Shown: one piece after another, positions 46,601-58,508 of the stretch
How the letters are laid out: every line of letters starts with the position of its first letter
How positions within the stretch are numbered: the first letter of the stretch is position 1
Source of the DNA: Atkinsonella hypoxylon
Taxonomy: Eukaryota > Ascomycota > Sordariomycetes > Hypocreales > Clavicipitaceae
DNA length: 64,000 bases
Assembly (NCBI GenBank): GCA_000729835.1
Contig: JFHB01000106.1
Span: forward strand, 38,971 to 102,970
Direction of reading: 5' to 3'
Translations under genes and position numbers: made by a program
Notes under the pieces: generated by a model
What the model was told of the DNA's origin: nothing
The model's database searches: none
What the model saw: the letters and a program-made list of their open reading frames with translations, nothing else

Positions 46601-49343
46601 TAGAATGCATTAAAAGAATACTAGATTAATACCTATCTAGGTCCTTCTAACTGGATAGTTTATAATGCTAGAAAGAACTTTACATCTACTAAATTCCGCT
46701 ATTATATATAAATGTTATCTGTTAATGTTAATAAAGTTCCTATTAAAGCCTATAACAGTATTAGTAAAATTAAATAGTACTATAGCCTATTATAAAGAGC
46801 TTACAATATTATTAGCGATAAATTAGGCACTAATACTAGTATTATAAAGGATTAAAAGCTTTAAATAGCTATTAAAGCTGTTAATAATTCTGCTAAACCT
46901 AACAGTCTTATACCTATATTACTAGTCTTTAGTTCCTACTTCTACATAATAGATAATTTACCTCTAAGCCTTTCTGTAATATAATAAGCTTTAATTCTAC
47001 GTAAAGCTACTAATAAAGCCTAAAAGTGCTTAGTATAAAGGCAAATTCATAATGCTCTTGCCTCCTACAACAGCCTAAATATAACACCTATATATTTACT
47101 ATCTTTACAGTTAGAAGTATGTATATAGCGTAAAAAAGAAGGCTAGTAAGGTCCCTATAAGCTGCTTACTACAGATAGCAAGAAATGCACTATATAAATA
47201 CCTTATAGCTCTATTTGTTTTTGCATAACTATTGTAAAACTCTACTACTATAATAACAATAAATCTAACAATTATTCTGCTATTTCTAACGTTATACCTA
47301 ATAAAAGCAATATAGAATCCCTACCTAAAAGCAATTCTATTCTACTAAAGAAGAGAGAAAGACCCCTAAAGGTAAAACAACTAATTAATCTAAACCTAAT
47401 ATAGAAAAGAGGTCCTAGAAGACTAAGAAAGAACCCTCTTCCTATTCTAATTAATTCTATATAAAATTCCTCTACTTTTAACAATAAACTAAATAAATAT
47501 ATTACTGTTTCTAGCCTAACTACTAGTAGTCCTTATAATTCTAATTCTAGTAGTAATATTAATCCTACTTATATATTACTGTATAAATTTAGCAATAAAA
47601 CTTTCCTTTCTATAAAAGAAACAATAGACTATAACTTAGCTATATAACTAAGGAAAGACAATAAGATTATAGAAAAAGGTGCTCTATTTAAAGCATTTAA
47701 CTAAGCTAAAATTAACGCACTATTAGCTAAAGATATCTTCTAATTTGTTAAATTTAACTCTACTGTATACAATAACTATATCTTTAAATCTTATATAGTT
47801 TAAGAAGTTAAAGGAAAAGAAACTATATTACTGTATAAGAAGTTAAGACTAGTTATCTAAGGATACAATAACAGCAATAAATTGTTAATTTTAACGCAAT
47901 CCCTAACAATTTAATAAGCTAGTTAACGCCTAATTGTAGCATTAGCTCTATCTCTCTAAAAACGCAATATTATCTTATAGATCTATAATATTATATAGGC
48001 TTATATACAATTTAACACTAATTTAAATAGATTAATTATTATACAACTTCCTAACTAAATTAGACATCTATATCCCTACAATATAGTAATAGAAGTAATT
48101 AAGCCTCTATATAGAATCGCTAAAGTAGGTATATATTAGTAGTCTATATACTTTTGCTACTACTGTAATAACTTAAGTATAATTACGTTAATATATAACC
48201 TCTACTTACTAATATTAAATAATAATAACTGCTTTAGAATTGTTAGAATATAGACTAATAATACATTAGAACTAAGCAATAGAACCTTCTTTAACTGTAA
48301 GGAATTTAAACTACAGAAGGCTAACTTTACTGTAAAGCTAAAGTAGAGCCTAACAGCAGAAATACTACTAATTTTTAACAGATATATATTAACTAAATCT
48401 AACAACACTTTAACTCTTTGCTAGAAAGGTTAAAGCAAAAGGATTTAACCTATTAATACTACTAGTGTTAATATAGATTTAATAAAATAATAGTACGTTA
48501 AGCAATAAGCCTGCAGCGTATATATTGCTACAATCTATTAACTAGAAGCTATATTTAACCTTTCTGTTGCTGTATAACAGCAAGATATTACAATTAACGA
48601 TATTAAGTGACTAAACAAGAGGCTCTAATAGTAGATTAACAACTAAACCTATAGATTACAATATATCCTAATAGACCTTCTCTCTACTAAATTATATATA
48701 TTTATTAATAGATCCTTTATAAATAATAAAGATTTAAGCTTTTAGATAGAATATATAATTATTCTAGGCAATAAAGAAGCTTGCAAAAAGAACGCTAAAT
48801 TTATAATAAAAGGCAACATTATTATATATAGCTCTATTAAAAGCAATAGAGTTATAAGGAGCGTACTTACATTAGAACTATATAGTATAGTGCAAGGCGT
48901 AGATATATTGTATGCTATTAGCACTACATTAAATATAGTAATAAAGCAGCTATAGATACCACTAATTCTATTAGTAGTCTATATAGATTCGTTCTTATTG
49001 TATAAATGCCTTATAAAGCTTAGTATAATAAAGGAAAAGAGATTAATAATTAACATTATAGCACTATATTAATTATACAAAAGGCGCAAAATCGACGAAA
49101 TCTATTAAATTAACAGTAAAGATAATATTGCTAATTTAATAACAAAAGTAACGCTAAATAAGACTCTTAAATCCTTTATTAATAACAATAAGACTAATAT
49201 ATAAGTAGAAGGCTAAGTAAAGAGACCTATAAATTAATGCAGAAGGATATTAGATTTATTGTTGTTTATTCCTTTAATCTATTTCGTTATTACTGTAACT
49301 ATTAGAGTTACTCTACTAGCACAATAAAAAGAGAGACTACTAG
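43666..49343 (+). pseudogene. Element G gag-pol remnant (Copia, QTDD-type RT)
   Basis: A leader of about 500 bp with no clear primer site (CTAATTAGTAGTTGC follows the LTR). Gag is about 44200-45500 with the zinc knuckle at 45452-45493. Integrase: zinc motif CYYC at 46403-46414; D116 region VYNARKNF with Asn at 46664-46666; third acidic residue as Lys in VPIKAYNSI at 46744-46746. A Lys/Pro-rich linker is near 47280-47480. RT starts near 47840 (RLVIQGYNN, LTQSLTIQQASQRL with stops read as Gln); its catalytic box is QTNNTL near 48251-48265, where the family has QTDD. RNase H covers 48960-49230 (VVYIDSFLLYKCLIKL). The frame is continuous if TAA/TAG are bridged. Confidence 0.9.
45452..45493 (+). 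other. Degraded gag zinc knuckle of family 2
   Basis: Reads C-F-I-Y-R-K-E-E-Y-stop-L-I-K-Y. The fungal Copia form is C-F-x-C-x-K-x-G-C-W-S-x-x-H. The second and third Cys and the His are Tyr, Gly is Glu, and Trp is a stop: each is one C:G to T:A transition. Confidence 0.75.
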
Positions 49344-49658
49344 TGTTAAAATTATTATAACTCTATTGTGCAATTCTAGCACTTACGTAAGTAGATATAA
49401 CTGCTAATTAGTTACATCTGCATATTAGTCTCTACTTACATCAGGGCTGCTAATACCCCTTAATTCCCCCTTAACACAACACTATACCTAAGGTATATAA
49501 GGCATCCAACGGGGTATATAATGTAGCCTCTTTTGCTAGTTAGATACAACTCCTAGATAACCGAATTTGAACCTCTTTGATGTAAATACTAATGCACTAG
49601 TGAACTGGTCGTAGGGCCGACTCGAAGGAGTATAAATTTGACCCTTGGTCTCCCAACA
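49344..49658 (+). repeat. Element G 3' LTR (315 bp)
   Basis: Starts TGTTAAAATTATTATAAC (heavily RIP-mutated) and ends GGTCTCCCAACA (unmutated): the mirror image of the 5' LTR pattern. The preceding AAAAAGAGAGA (49326-49336) is the likely polypurine tract. Confidence 0.92.
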
Positions 49659-52600
49659 GGAACCTTAGGGATGCCCTGTGAAATAGGACCTATTCCTTCT
49701 ATAATTTTAACGAAACTAGTCTTTATAATAGCTCGTTTAGAGGGGATGTATATTAGATATACATTAGAACCTAGCGTAGCTAAAAGTCTACTAGGAATAG
49801 TTCTTTTAGCTAGCTTCTGCAACCTAGATTGTTGTTCTAAAGGAATTAGAACTTCGCAATAGGAGCCTATAGCCCTTATTTTAGTAAAATTAGGCTTATA
49901 GGTCTTAGAAGGCTCTAAATCAGCTAGATATAGCTGTTTAGGACTTAGTGGTTTAGTACTATTCACAGTAGTATTAACTAAATCCACTATAGCAGGAAGG
50001 ATATAAGACTATAGATACAGAGGTAATTATAACTACTGTAGGGTAGTATATAAACGGTCTAGAAGTACCCTTATAGCTCTCTCTATTAGCCTATTCTGTT
50101 TGTAAATATAGGGGTAAGAGGTGCTAAAGCAAATACCCTTAGAAGATAGCTAAGCTTGCAACCTAGTATTAATTTCTATACTACTATTAAAGTAAAGGTG
50201 TTTAGGGTAGCAGTTATACTAGTTCTTTAATTCCTTAAAGAAGCCTTTAATACAGCTATAGAGAGTAGAACTCTCTTTATTAGCTAGATTAAAAGACTAC
50301 TTATACTGTAATTTTCTATTAATTAGAAAAAGAACTAGAGGCCTCTTATTGTGCAGTATAGGCTCTATTTTAACGGTATCTCCCTCTATAATATCTAAAC
50401 ATCTAGGGGGGTTAGGAATAGTATGCTTACTAGGTCTTCTAACAGCTTTAGCTTAGTTGCAAGCTAGGCAGTTAAAATCCTTTTCCTTGATTTTTGTAAA
50501 ATTAGGAATACCTTTAGTAATAGAAGCAGTCTTCTTTAGTAAAGGGAGTCCTATATGCCTTAATCTAACGTGCTAAGTAGCAGCTAATTCTAGGAGCTTC
50601 TTATAGAAAGAAGAAGCAGTAGGATTTATACTACTAGAATTATTATTAGAGCTAGCTTCCTGTTGCTCTCTATCTTGCTAGATCTCTTAAGAACTATAGG
50701 CCTCGTTTAAGGGATCTAGACAGCTACTTCCTCTAATATCTAGCAACTTAGGATTTAGACCTTCTAAATCCCTATTATTAGAAGAAATCTAACTAGGAGC
50801 CCGTTTAGGAACTAGGGCTAATAGCTCTATAGCATTGTTATTAGTATTATCTGCTTCTTCTTCTTTAAAGTTAGATAATTCCTTAATTTAGCTATATTCC
50901 TCTAGATTAAAACCAAGCTGTTAAGGGATTTAAACCTCTATAGGATAACTAGTATTATAACTGCTATTATAACTATTGCTAGCTAGAAATCCTATATAAG
51001 AGAGATTAGCGTGGTTTTTACACACTCTAGGGGTCTCTAGCCCCTTAAACTATAAAAAGAAACTATACTTTTTAGGATTTAGAAGCCTACAGCAGCTTCT
51101 ATCAGCTAGAAATAGCTAATTTCTAAGGAGAGTGCTCCCTATTAAATAGTGCTTTAGACTACTAATTAGGTTAGTATCTAAACCTAGGCAATATAGAGCA
51201 TCCTTTAGAGCTAAAGGCCTATATTTAGCTGGATTTATACTAACTAGTACCTAGAATACAGCAGTTCTCTGTCCTTTAGGATAAATTAAACCTCCTCTAG
51301 TAGCAATAGGCGCAGTTTTACCCTTTTTTATAGGCTTAAAAGTCCTAAAAAATGCCTTATTGTTAACTATATAACAGGTAGAACCTATATTGTATAGTAG
51401 GGAGTTTTTAATTATTCCGTTAAAGTAATTAAAAGAAGGGGTATTATTACTAGTAGTACTAGTATTACTAGTAGTGGATTCTGTATCTAAATCGCAAGAA
51501 TTATTACTACTAAAACTGCTAGATTCACTATTGGAATCTATAGTATCCTAGTTGCTAGTAGATAGGTTATAACAACCTATAGCAAAAGCAGCTTCTCCAT
51601 CTTTATTCCTAGAATTTTTATTACTTCTTCTTTAGCTCTTCTACTTCTTCTTATTCTTAAAGGCTTTATCTGTATCTTTAGAGGCATTAGAATCGTTAGA
51701 ATTAGAATTAGAATCAGAATTCTTCTTCTAATTAGGAGGATTCTTACCTTAGTTAGCTTTATTATTATTAGAACTATTAGAATTAGAAGCTTTATAACTA
51801 AGAGCTTTAGATATAGAGAAGCTTTTATCTCTTTATTCTTCTAATAAGTTAGCTATAAGGAACTATAAATTCAGCATTTTTACAGATAGACCTTATACTC
51901 TAGCAGCTCTAATAGAATATTGCTGCCTTTTAGCCTAGCTAGGGAAGGTCTTCTTTAAAGCATTAATATAATAATTTACCTAGTTAATAGAATTAATAGC
52001 TACACTATAGAGCTGTAGTCTAGCTAGTAAATTATTAAATTTAGCATTAAAGGCCTCTAAAGATCCCTTATAGTTTAAAAACAATAAGTTGTAATAACTA
52101 GCATATAGTGTACTACGTTATATTTTAGCACTCTATAAATACTGCCTAACTAGAACGTTATAGGTATCTATAGGGGACTTATGCTAGCTTATAGCAGCTT
52201 AAGGTCTAGATTAGCAACTATCTCTTATAATTATAAGGATAATAGCTTGTTCTAAATCTACTAAAGTACTAGCTATACTAGAATTATTAATAAATTAAGG
52301 GAATCCTAGTGCTCTAAATTAAATAGTTAAAGCTTACTTCTACTGTTTAAAATTTTTAGGGCCTTTTAGCTTAGCAGCCTCTAGAATTAAGTGGACCTTC
52401 TTATTTAACTCTTTTATAGTGCTTTTATTAAAAGTAAGCAGAAAAGTAGCACTATTAGAGGAACTAGAAGGTTTAAGGACTTTAAAAGAGACTTTAGAAG
52501 TCTTAGAAGTAATAGGATCTACTACCTTAAAGGGAGACTCTATAGAGAGATTACCTATAGATGTAATTATAGTATCTAATTTACTTAGTAAATTAGCTAT

Positions 52601-52950
52601 ATTACCTTTATTTTAGCTTTATTTTGCTTTACTATACCTAATAAATCTATTTAGGGTCTCTTATTGCTTATCTATTTAAGCTTTTAGATTAGCTTAAACA
52701 TTATAGACTTATACTACTCTTTTAGAAGCTAATCTAGCTTCTTTTAGAGCCTTTTTAGCTATATAATCTTCTTTATTAGAAGAGGAATCTACTAGCTAAG
52801 GGGGGGACCTTACTAGACTAGGAAAGCTAGTAGTAGCTATAGCTAGTGTACTAGAACTACTACCCCGTTTAGAGCTTATGCTCTTTCCTTTACCTATTCC
52901 TTTTAGTGCTATTTTAAGGGTTTAAAAAGTAGCTAATTTAACGCTCTTTT
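49659..52950 (-). pseudogene. Element E integrase, protease and gag remnant
   Basis: Read right to left. Gag is about 52900-51750 (the plus-strand frame near 52419-52616 is a shadow). The protease motif is near 51390, with Asn for Asp and the following Thr changed to Ile. Integrase is about 50600-49900. The open piece 49987-49589 reads the integrase C-terminus (LVNTTVNSTKPLSPKQL to KTSFVKIIEGIGPIS) and then runs across the insertion point into the G LTR, so its last 30 or so residues are accidental. Confidence 0.87.
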
Positions 52951-53864
52951 ATAGCTAATTATAGCTAAATTACAGTAGAAATAGTAGTAAATAACAGTAA
53001 TAACTTCTACTAGATATCAATAGATTGCTCTATTATAGGCCTAGAAGTGCTCTATATCTTTAGAAATTATACTAAGATTTTTCTCCGATTTCTTTTATAA
53101 CAGGTATAATAGGCTCTAAGGCTGCATTATATTGCAATCTATATATATATACAATTTATATAGTAGACTAGATTAATAAGCGGTTGTAAGGGGCATAAAA
53201 CATAGGTTCTAGCTATTTTTAGCTAAAAAATTCAGGAGATTCTTCTCTAATTAGGTTCTAATAAATCAGTAGAGACCTAAGTATAGCTAATTTAGGGATA
53301 TCTAGCTAATTCCTACTTTAAAATCCTAACTAGTAGGATTACTATATAAATTAATTCTGCAACTAAAAATATAGAAATATCTACAACAAGAGCTGTTAGG
53401 CGTACACTACAAATTATAGTATAGCTACTAATAAGGGTGTATAGAGTGCACAATATAACAACAACAATAAGCAATGCAGTGCAGCGCTAAGCTTATTTCT
53501 TAATAGAAATAATTAATTAAGCAGTGCCTAATAAAACAATTTGCAGTGCAAATGTAATGTATATAGATATATATATAATAATGTTGCGCAACAATAGAAC
53601 CTAGCTATTAAGAATAGCTTTAAAAGTATGTATATATAGGGTGTATAGAACTAGTGCAGGAGGTATAAGGTAGGCAGAATAAAAACACTAGTATAGTGGC
53701 TAGCGATGTGTGTGTAGCAAGTATTAATAGCTTCCAGCAAGCTACTAATAGCAGCAATAGCTGCTAGTGTAGGTCTTAATATAGCTTCTAGTAGGTAATA
53801 CAATACACAATAGTAGATTTCAGCGGGCTAATAGCTTATAGATAGGTCTTCTAGGCTTATAACC
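52951..53864 (-). other. Untranslated leader and primer site of element E
   Basis: Resembles the element D leader, including the 95-bp segment missing from F (about 53699-53794). The primer site at 53845-53864 reads GGTTATAAGCCTAGAAGACC in coding sense. No coding frame seen. Confidence 0.65.
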
Positions 53865-54559
53865 TATTAAAAATAATAGGGATTATAGGACTAAATATCT
53901 AAGAGGGTAGTAGTCTCTTAGATTTAGCATCTGTAATTGCTTCTAGCAATTATTACGTAGTAGAAGCAGCAGCAGCCTAAATTAAGCTGTAGTATATAGT
54001 ATAGATTACGTAGAGGCAATAGATAACTGTAATAGTAGTATCTTTATATTAAGAGCGCTATAACAAACTTAGTAAGAGTAGGATCTTAAATCTTTCTAGT
54101 CCCTTATAGACCTACTAACTATATTAGCAGGCTGTAGTTGCTAGAAGGGGCTTATAGGCTACTTTATAATTTCTGTAAAAAGATTTACTATATAAAAACA
54201 AAAAAAATCAACTTACAGCTATATAAACAAGACGCCTATATATATAATTTAATAAATTCTACTAATAATAAGCAACCCTTATAAGCAACTCTATTTAACA
54301 ATTATACTATTAAATAGCCCTAATTCTTAGCTTTTAAATAGTATACTTCTTAAATTTCTACTATTGCTAGTTGTAGAGAAAATTGCAGTTAAAGTTAACT
54401 ATAGGTTAGGCAACTTTGCCTTAGTTAAATCTAGATGTTTACATCTAGTAACAACAATATCTCTACTAAAAATTAACGTAACAAGACCTAATAAGGGTTA
54501 CGTAATAGAGCAACTAGTAGGCATAAAAATAGGCTATATAGAGTAGCTTATTTTTAACA
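53865..54559 (-). repeat. Element E 5' LTR (695 bp), heavily RIP-mutated
   Basis: TATTAAAAATAATAGGGATT to TTATTTTTAACA. The right flank GCTTCTAATATAG is family 1 RNase H, unlike the family 3 sequence flanking the other end of E. Confidence 0.9.
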
Positions 54560-56541
54560 GCTTCTAATATAGAAAGAGCAATAGTACTAGCTTTCTTTAA
54601 TTTCTAGCTAATAGGTCTACTAGCTAGCTTATATAGATAAGTATAGGTTGATTTAGAAGAGACTTTATTACTAGCAAAATCGCTATTGCAATAACTAAGG
54701 AGGGTCTTAAGTACTTCTTTGTAATTAATAGAGTTATTAAAGGCTTTAGAAGAAGACCTTAGTAGTATAGAATGCTTATAAATAATAGTAAAGCTTCTAG
54801 TACTACTTAAGTACCTTAGAAGGTGCTTAAAGGCGTTTAGGTGCTCTATATAGGGCTTAGCTAGGAAGGTTGACAGCTACTGAACAGAAAAAGCAATATT
54901 AGCCCTAGTTAGCAACATAAGATATATTATAGTACCTATTATACTCTAATAAAGCTTATAGTTAGATTTAAAGAGAAGTTTTATAACTAGTTGCTTTAGA
55001 ATTCCCAGCTGTATAGGGATAGAAGCTAGCTTAGCATTTAGCATTTTAAATCTTTCTAGGGCTTTAAGGATGTATTAAGATTAGTGGATTTTAATAGACC
55101 TTTTAGACCTATTATAGGTAATTTATACACCTAGAAAGAATTCTGCTAGTCCTCTATCTTCTATTAGATAAGCTTTATATAATAGCTTCTTTAGCTTGTT
55201 AATATAGCTTAGATTTAGACTAATTAGAAGACAGTTATCTACGTAAGTAGCAATATACGTAGATGTAGCTAGGTTATAAAAGACTGCTAGGTCTAATATA
55301 AGAGGTTTAAATCTATGCTTTTAAAGTAATTCTATTAGAATTTGCTGCTATTCTCTAGGACTTTGCTTTAGACTATAGAGGGATTTTTCTAGCTTAATTA
55401 CTTGCTCTTTAGAGAGCTTATAATTACAGCTTTTTAGTAGCTTAGCTACTAATAGCGTTGCTTCTGCAAATTTAACGAATCTATCTAGGATTTCTATATA
55501 AATAGCTTCCTTTAGTTTGCTATTTAAAAACGCTTCTATAAAGTCGATTTACTTAACTTCCTAGTTATTAAAAGCTACAAGAGCTAATAATATACGCTAG
55601 CTAGGAGGAATACTAGTTGCAGTAAAGGTCTCTAGGTAATTTTAACCTTCTATTTATATAAATCCCTTAGCAATAAGGCAGGCCTTATATTTTATAGGAT
55701 TATTTTCTTTATCCTTTTTTAGCCTATAAACAAGCTTATTCTTTAGAACTCTTTAGCCCTTAGGTACTTAGTTTTTCCCTATAAATTTAAAGGTTCTAGC
55801 AGCTAATAGCTGCTTAAATTCACTATAGGTAGCTTCTATTTAATGCTGCTTAGTAGAGCTTTTTAGGGCTTGCTTCTACGTACCAAGAAGTTTATCCTTA
55901 CTATTAGAAGTAATAGCTGCTTTAGTTCTTGCCTTAAAGCATAGATCCTTAATTAAGGAAAATATATCTCTATTTAAATCTATAGTATTAGCATTAGCTT
56001 TAGCTTCTATAGTAGCTTCTATAGGTGTTTCTATAGGTATAGGGGCTTTAAGGGCCTCTATAGCTTCTATAGAGTTGCTTAGTAGAAGAGCTTAATTTTC
56101 TATAGGTTCTAGTAGATAATTTAGTACATTTAGATAACTAGGATAAGGATACTTAGGAGTATAATTATCTTCTAACTGCTAGTTATTGATTTCTCCCTCT
56201 AAAGGATTATCTACTATAGAACTAATAGGAACCTTAGGGATGCTCTATAAAATAGGACCTATTTCTTCTATAATTTTAATGAAGCTAGTCTTTATAACAG
56301 CTTGTTTAGAGAGGATATATATTAAATATACATTAGAACCTAGTGTAGCTAAAAGTCTACTAGGAATAGTTCTTTTAGCTAGCTTCTGCAACCTAGATCG
56401 TTGTTCTAAAGGAATTAGAACTTTACAATAGGAGCCTATAGCCCTTATTTTAGTAAAATTAGGCTTATAGGTCTTAGAAGGCTCTAAATTAGCTAGATAT
56501 AGCTATTTAGAACTTAGTGGTTTAGTACTATTCGCTGTAGT
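54560..56541 (-). pseudogene. Family 1 element H pol remnant: RNase H, RT, linker, integrase C-end
   Basis: Starts in mid RNase H at GCTTCTAATATAG (uninterrupted version in element I at 59083-59095). RNase H linker form HSILLRSSSKAFNNSINYKEV, with an insertion absent from A, F and I. RT box YVDN near 55233-55244. The Pro-rich linker is near 56000-56200 and the integrase C-terminus near 56230-56540. It continues at 57246 beyond a solo LTR. Heavily mutated; probably an old copy, being the outermost family 1 layer here. Confidence 0.87.
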
Positions 56542-57245
56542 TGTTAAAAATAAGCTACCCTATAGTCTATTTTTATGCTTACTAGTTGCCTACTAGTTGC
56601 TCTATTACATAACCCTTTTTTGGTTATATTACGTTGATTTTTAGTAGAGATATCGCTATTACTAGATGCAAAACATCTGGATTTAACTAAGGCAAAGTTG
56701 CCTAACCTATAGTTAGCTTTAACAGCGTTTTTCTCTACAACTAGTAATAGTAGAAATTTAAGAAGTATATTATTTAAAAGCTAAGAATTAGGGCTATTTA
56801 ATAGTATAATTATTAAATAGAGTTGCTTATAAGGGTTGTTTACTATTAGTGGAATTTATTAAATTATATATATAGGTTTCTCGTTTATATAGCTGTAAGT
56901 TAATTTTTTTGTTTTTATATAGTAAATCTTTTTGCGGAAATTATAAAGTAGCCTATAAGCCCCTTTTAGCAACTACAGCCTACTAATATAGTTAGAGAGT
57001 CTATAAGGGACTAGAAAGATTTAAGATCCTACTCTTACTAAGTTTGTTACAGCGCTTTTAATATAAAGATACTACTATTACAGTTATCTATTGCCTCTAT
57101 ATAATCTATACTATACACTATAGCTTAATTTAGGCCGCTGCTGCTTCTACTATATAATAATTACTAGGAGCAATTACAGGTGCTAAATTTAAGAGACCAC
57201 TACTCTCTTAGATATCTAGTTCTATAATCCCTATTATTTTTAATA
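56542..57245 (+). mobile_element. Family 1 solo LTR (704 bp, plus orientation)
   Basis: TGTTAAAAATAAGC to TATTTTTAATA. GTAGT at 56537-56541 and 57246-57250 is an exact TSD. Contains a duplicated ACTAGTTGC unit at 56581-56600, resembling the duplication in the element D 5' LTR. Confidence 0.93.
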
Positions 57246-57812
57246 GTAGTATTAACTAAATCCACTATAGCAGAAAGGATGTAAAACTATAGATATAGAG
57301 GTAATTGTAACTACTGTAGAGTAGCACGTAAACGGTCTAGAAGTACCCTTATAGCTCTCTCTATTAGCCTATTCTGTTTATAAATATAGAGGCAAGAGGT
57401 GCTAAAGTAAATACCCTTAGAAGATAGCTAAGCTTGCAACCTAGTATTAATTTCTATACTACTATTAAAATAAAGGTGTTTAGGGTAGTAGTTATACTAG
57501 TTTTTTAATTCCTTAAAGAAGCCTTTAATACAGCTATAAAGAGTAGAACCCTCTTTATTAGCTAGATTAAAAGACCACTTATACTATAATTTTCTATTAA
57601 TTAGAAAAAGAACTAAAGGCCTCTTATTGTGCAGTATAGGCTCTATTTTAACAGTATCTCCCTCTATAATATCTAAATATCTAGGGGGGTTAGGAATAGC
57701 ATACTTACTAGGTCTTTTAACAGCTTTAGCTTAGTTGTAAGCTAGGCAGTTAAAATCCTTTTCCTTAATTTTTGTAAAATTAGGAATACCTTTAGTAATA
57801 GAAGTAGTCTTC
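57246..57812 (-). pseudogene. Family 1 element H integrase remnant (continued)
   Basis: Joins to 56541 when the solo LTR is removed. Integrase core in reverse: YIYKQNR-type third acidic site near 57380, YFNSSIEI-type site near 57460, ending in the KGIPNF region at 57780. Cut at 57813 by element I with left TSD candidate TCTTC (57808-57812). Confidence 0.87.
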
Positions 57813-58508
57813 TGTTGAAAATAATAGGGATTACAGGACTAGATATCTAAGAGGGTAGTGGTCTCTTAGATTTAGCACCTGTAATTGCTCCTAGCAATTA
57901 TCACGTAGTGGAAGCAGCAGCGGCCTAAATCAAGCTGTAGTGTATAGTATAGATTACGTAGAGGCAATAGATAACTGTAATAGTGGTATCTTTATATTGA
58001 GAGCGCTGTAACGAACTTGGTGAGAGTAGGATCTCGAATCTTTCCAGTCCCTTATAGACCTACTGACTATATTAGCGGGCTGTAGTTGCTAGAAGAGGCT
58101 TATAGGCTACTTTATAATTTCCGCAAAAAGATTTACTATATAAAAACAAAAAAAATCGACTTACAACTATACAAACGAGACGCCTATATGCACAATTTAA
58201 TAAATTCTACTAATAATAAGTAACCCTTATAAGCAACTTTATCTAATAATTATATTATTAGAAAGCCCTAATTCTTAGCTTTTAAATAGTATACTTCTTG
58301 AATTTCTACTATTACTAGTTGTAGAGAAAATCGCTGTTAAAGTTAACTATAGGTTAGGCAACTTTACCTTAGTTAATTCTAGATGTTTTACATCTAGTAA
58401 CAGCGATATCTCTACTAAAAATCAACGTAACAAGACCTAATAAGGGTCACGTAATAGAGCAACTAGTAGGCATAAAAATAGGCTATATAGGGTAGCTTAT
58501 TTTTAACA
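57813..58508 (-). repeat. Family 1 element I 3' LTR (696 bp)
   Basis: The only family 1 LTR here keeping an intact TGTTGAAAATAATAGGG end on the plus strand, showing that the family terminus is TG...CA with TTTTCAACA in coding sense. Ends TTTTTAACA, then CTCCCTCTAGA. Confidence 0.92.

Larger units (their letters stand above)
43351..49658 (+). mobile_element. Full-length family 2 Copia retrotransposon G (6.31 kb)
   Basis: 5' LTR 43351-43665, internal 43666-49343, 3' LTR 49344-49658 (both LTRs exactly 315 bp). GGAAC at 43346-43350 and 49659-49663 is an exact TSD, and removing G restores AATAGGAACCTTAGGGATG as in other family 1 copies. This is the only complete family 2 copy in the window and gives the domain order for the truncated copy at 4151-8893. 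Confidence 0.94.
32651..54559 (-). mobile_element. Family 1 Copia element E, split by nested elements F and G
   Basis: Pieces in order: 3' LTR 32651-33351; internal 33352-33827; element F; internal 41564-43350; element G; internal 49659-53864; 5' LTR 53865-54559. Continuity across F and G is proven by the CACCT and GGAAC TSDs. The outer flanks do not match: ATAAT (family 3 gag) on the left and GCTTC (family 1 RNase H) on the right. E is therefore likely a recombinant of two elements. Both LTRs lack the GTACTAG variant found in D. Confidence 0.85.
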
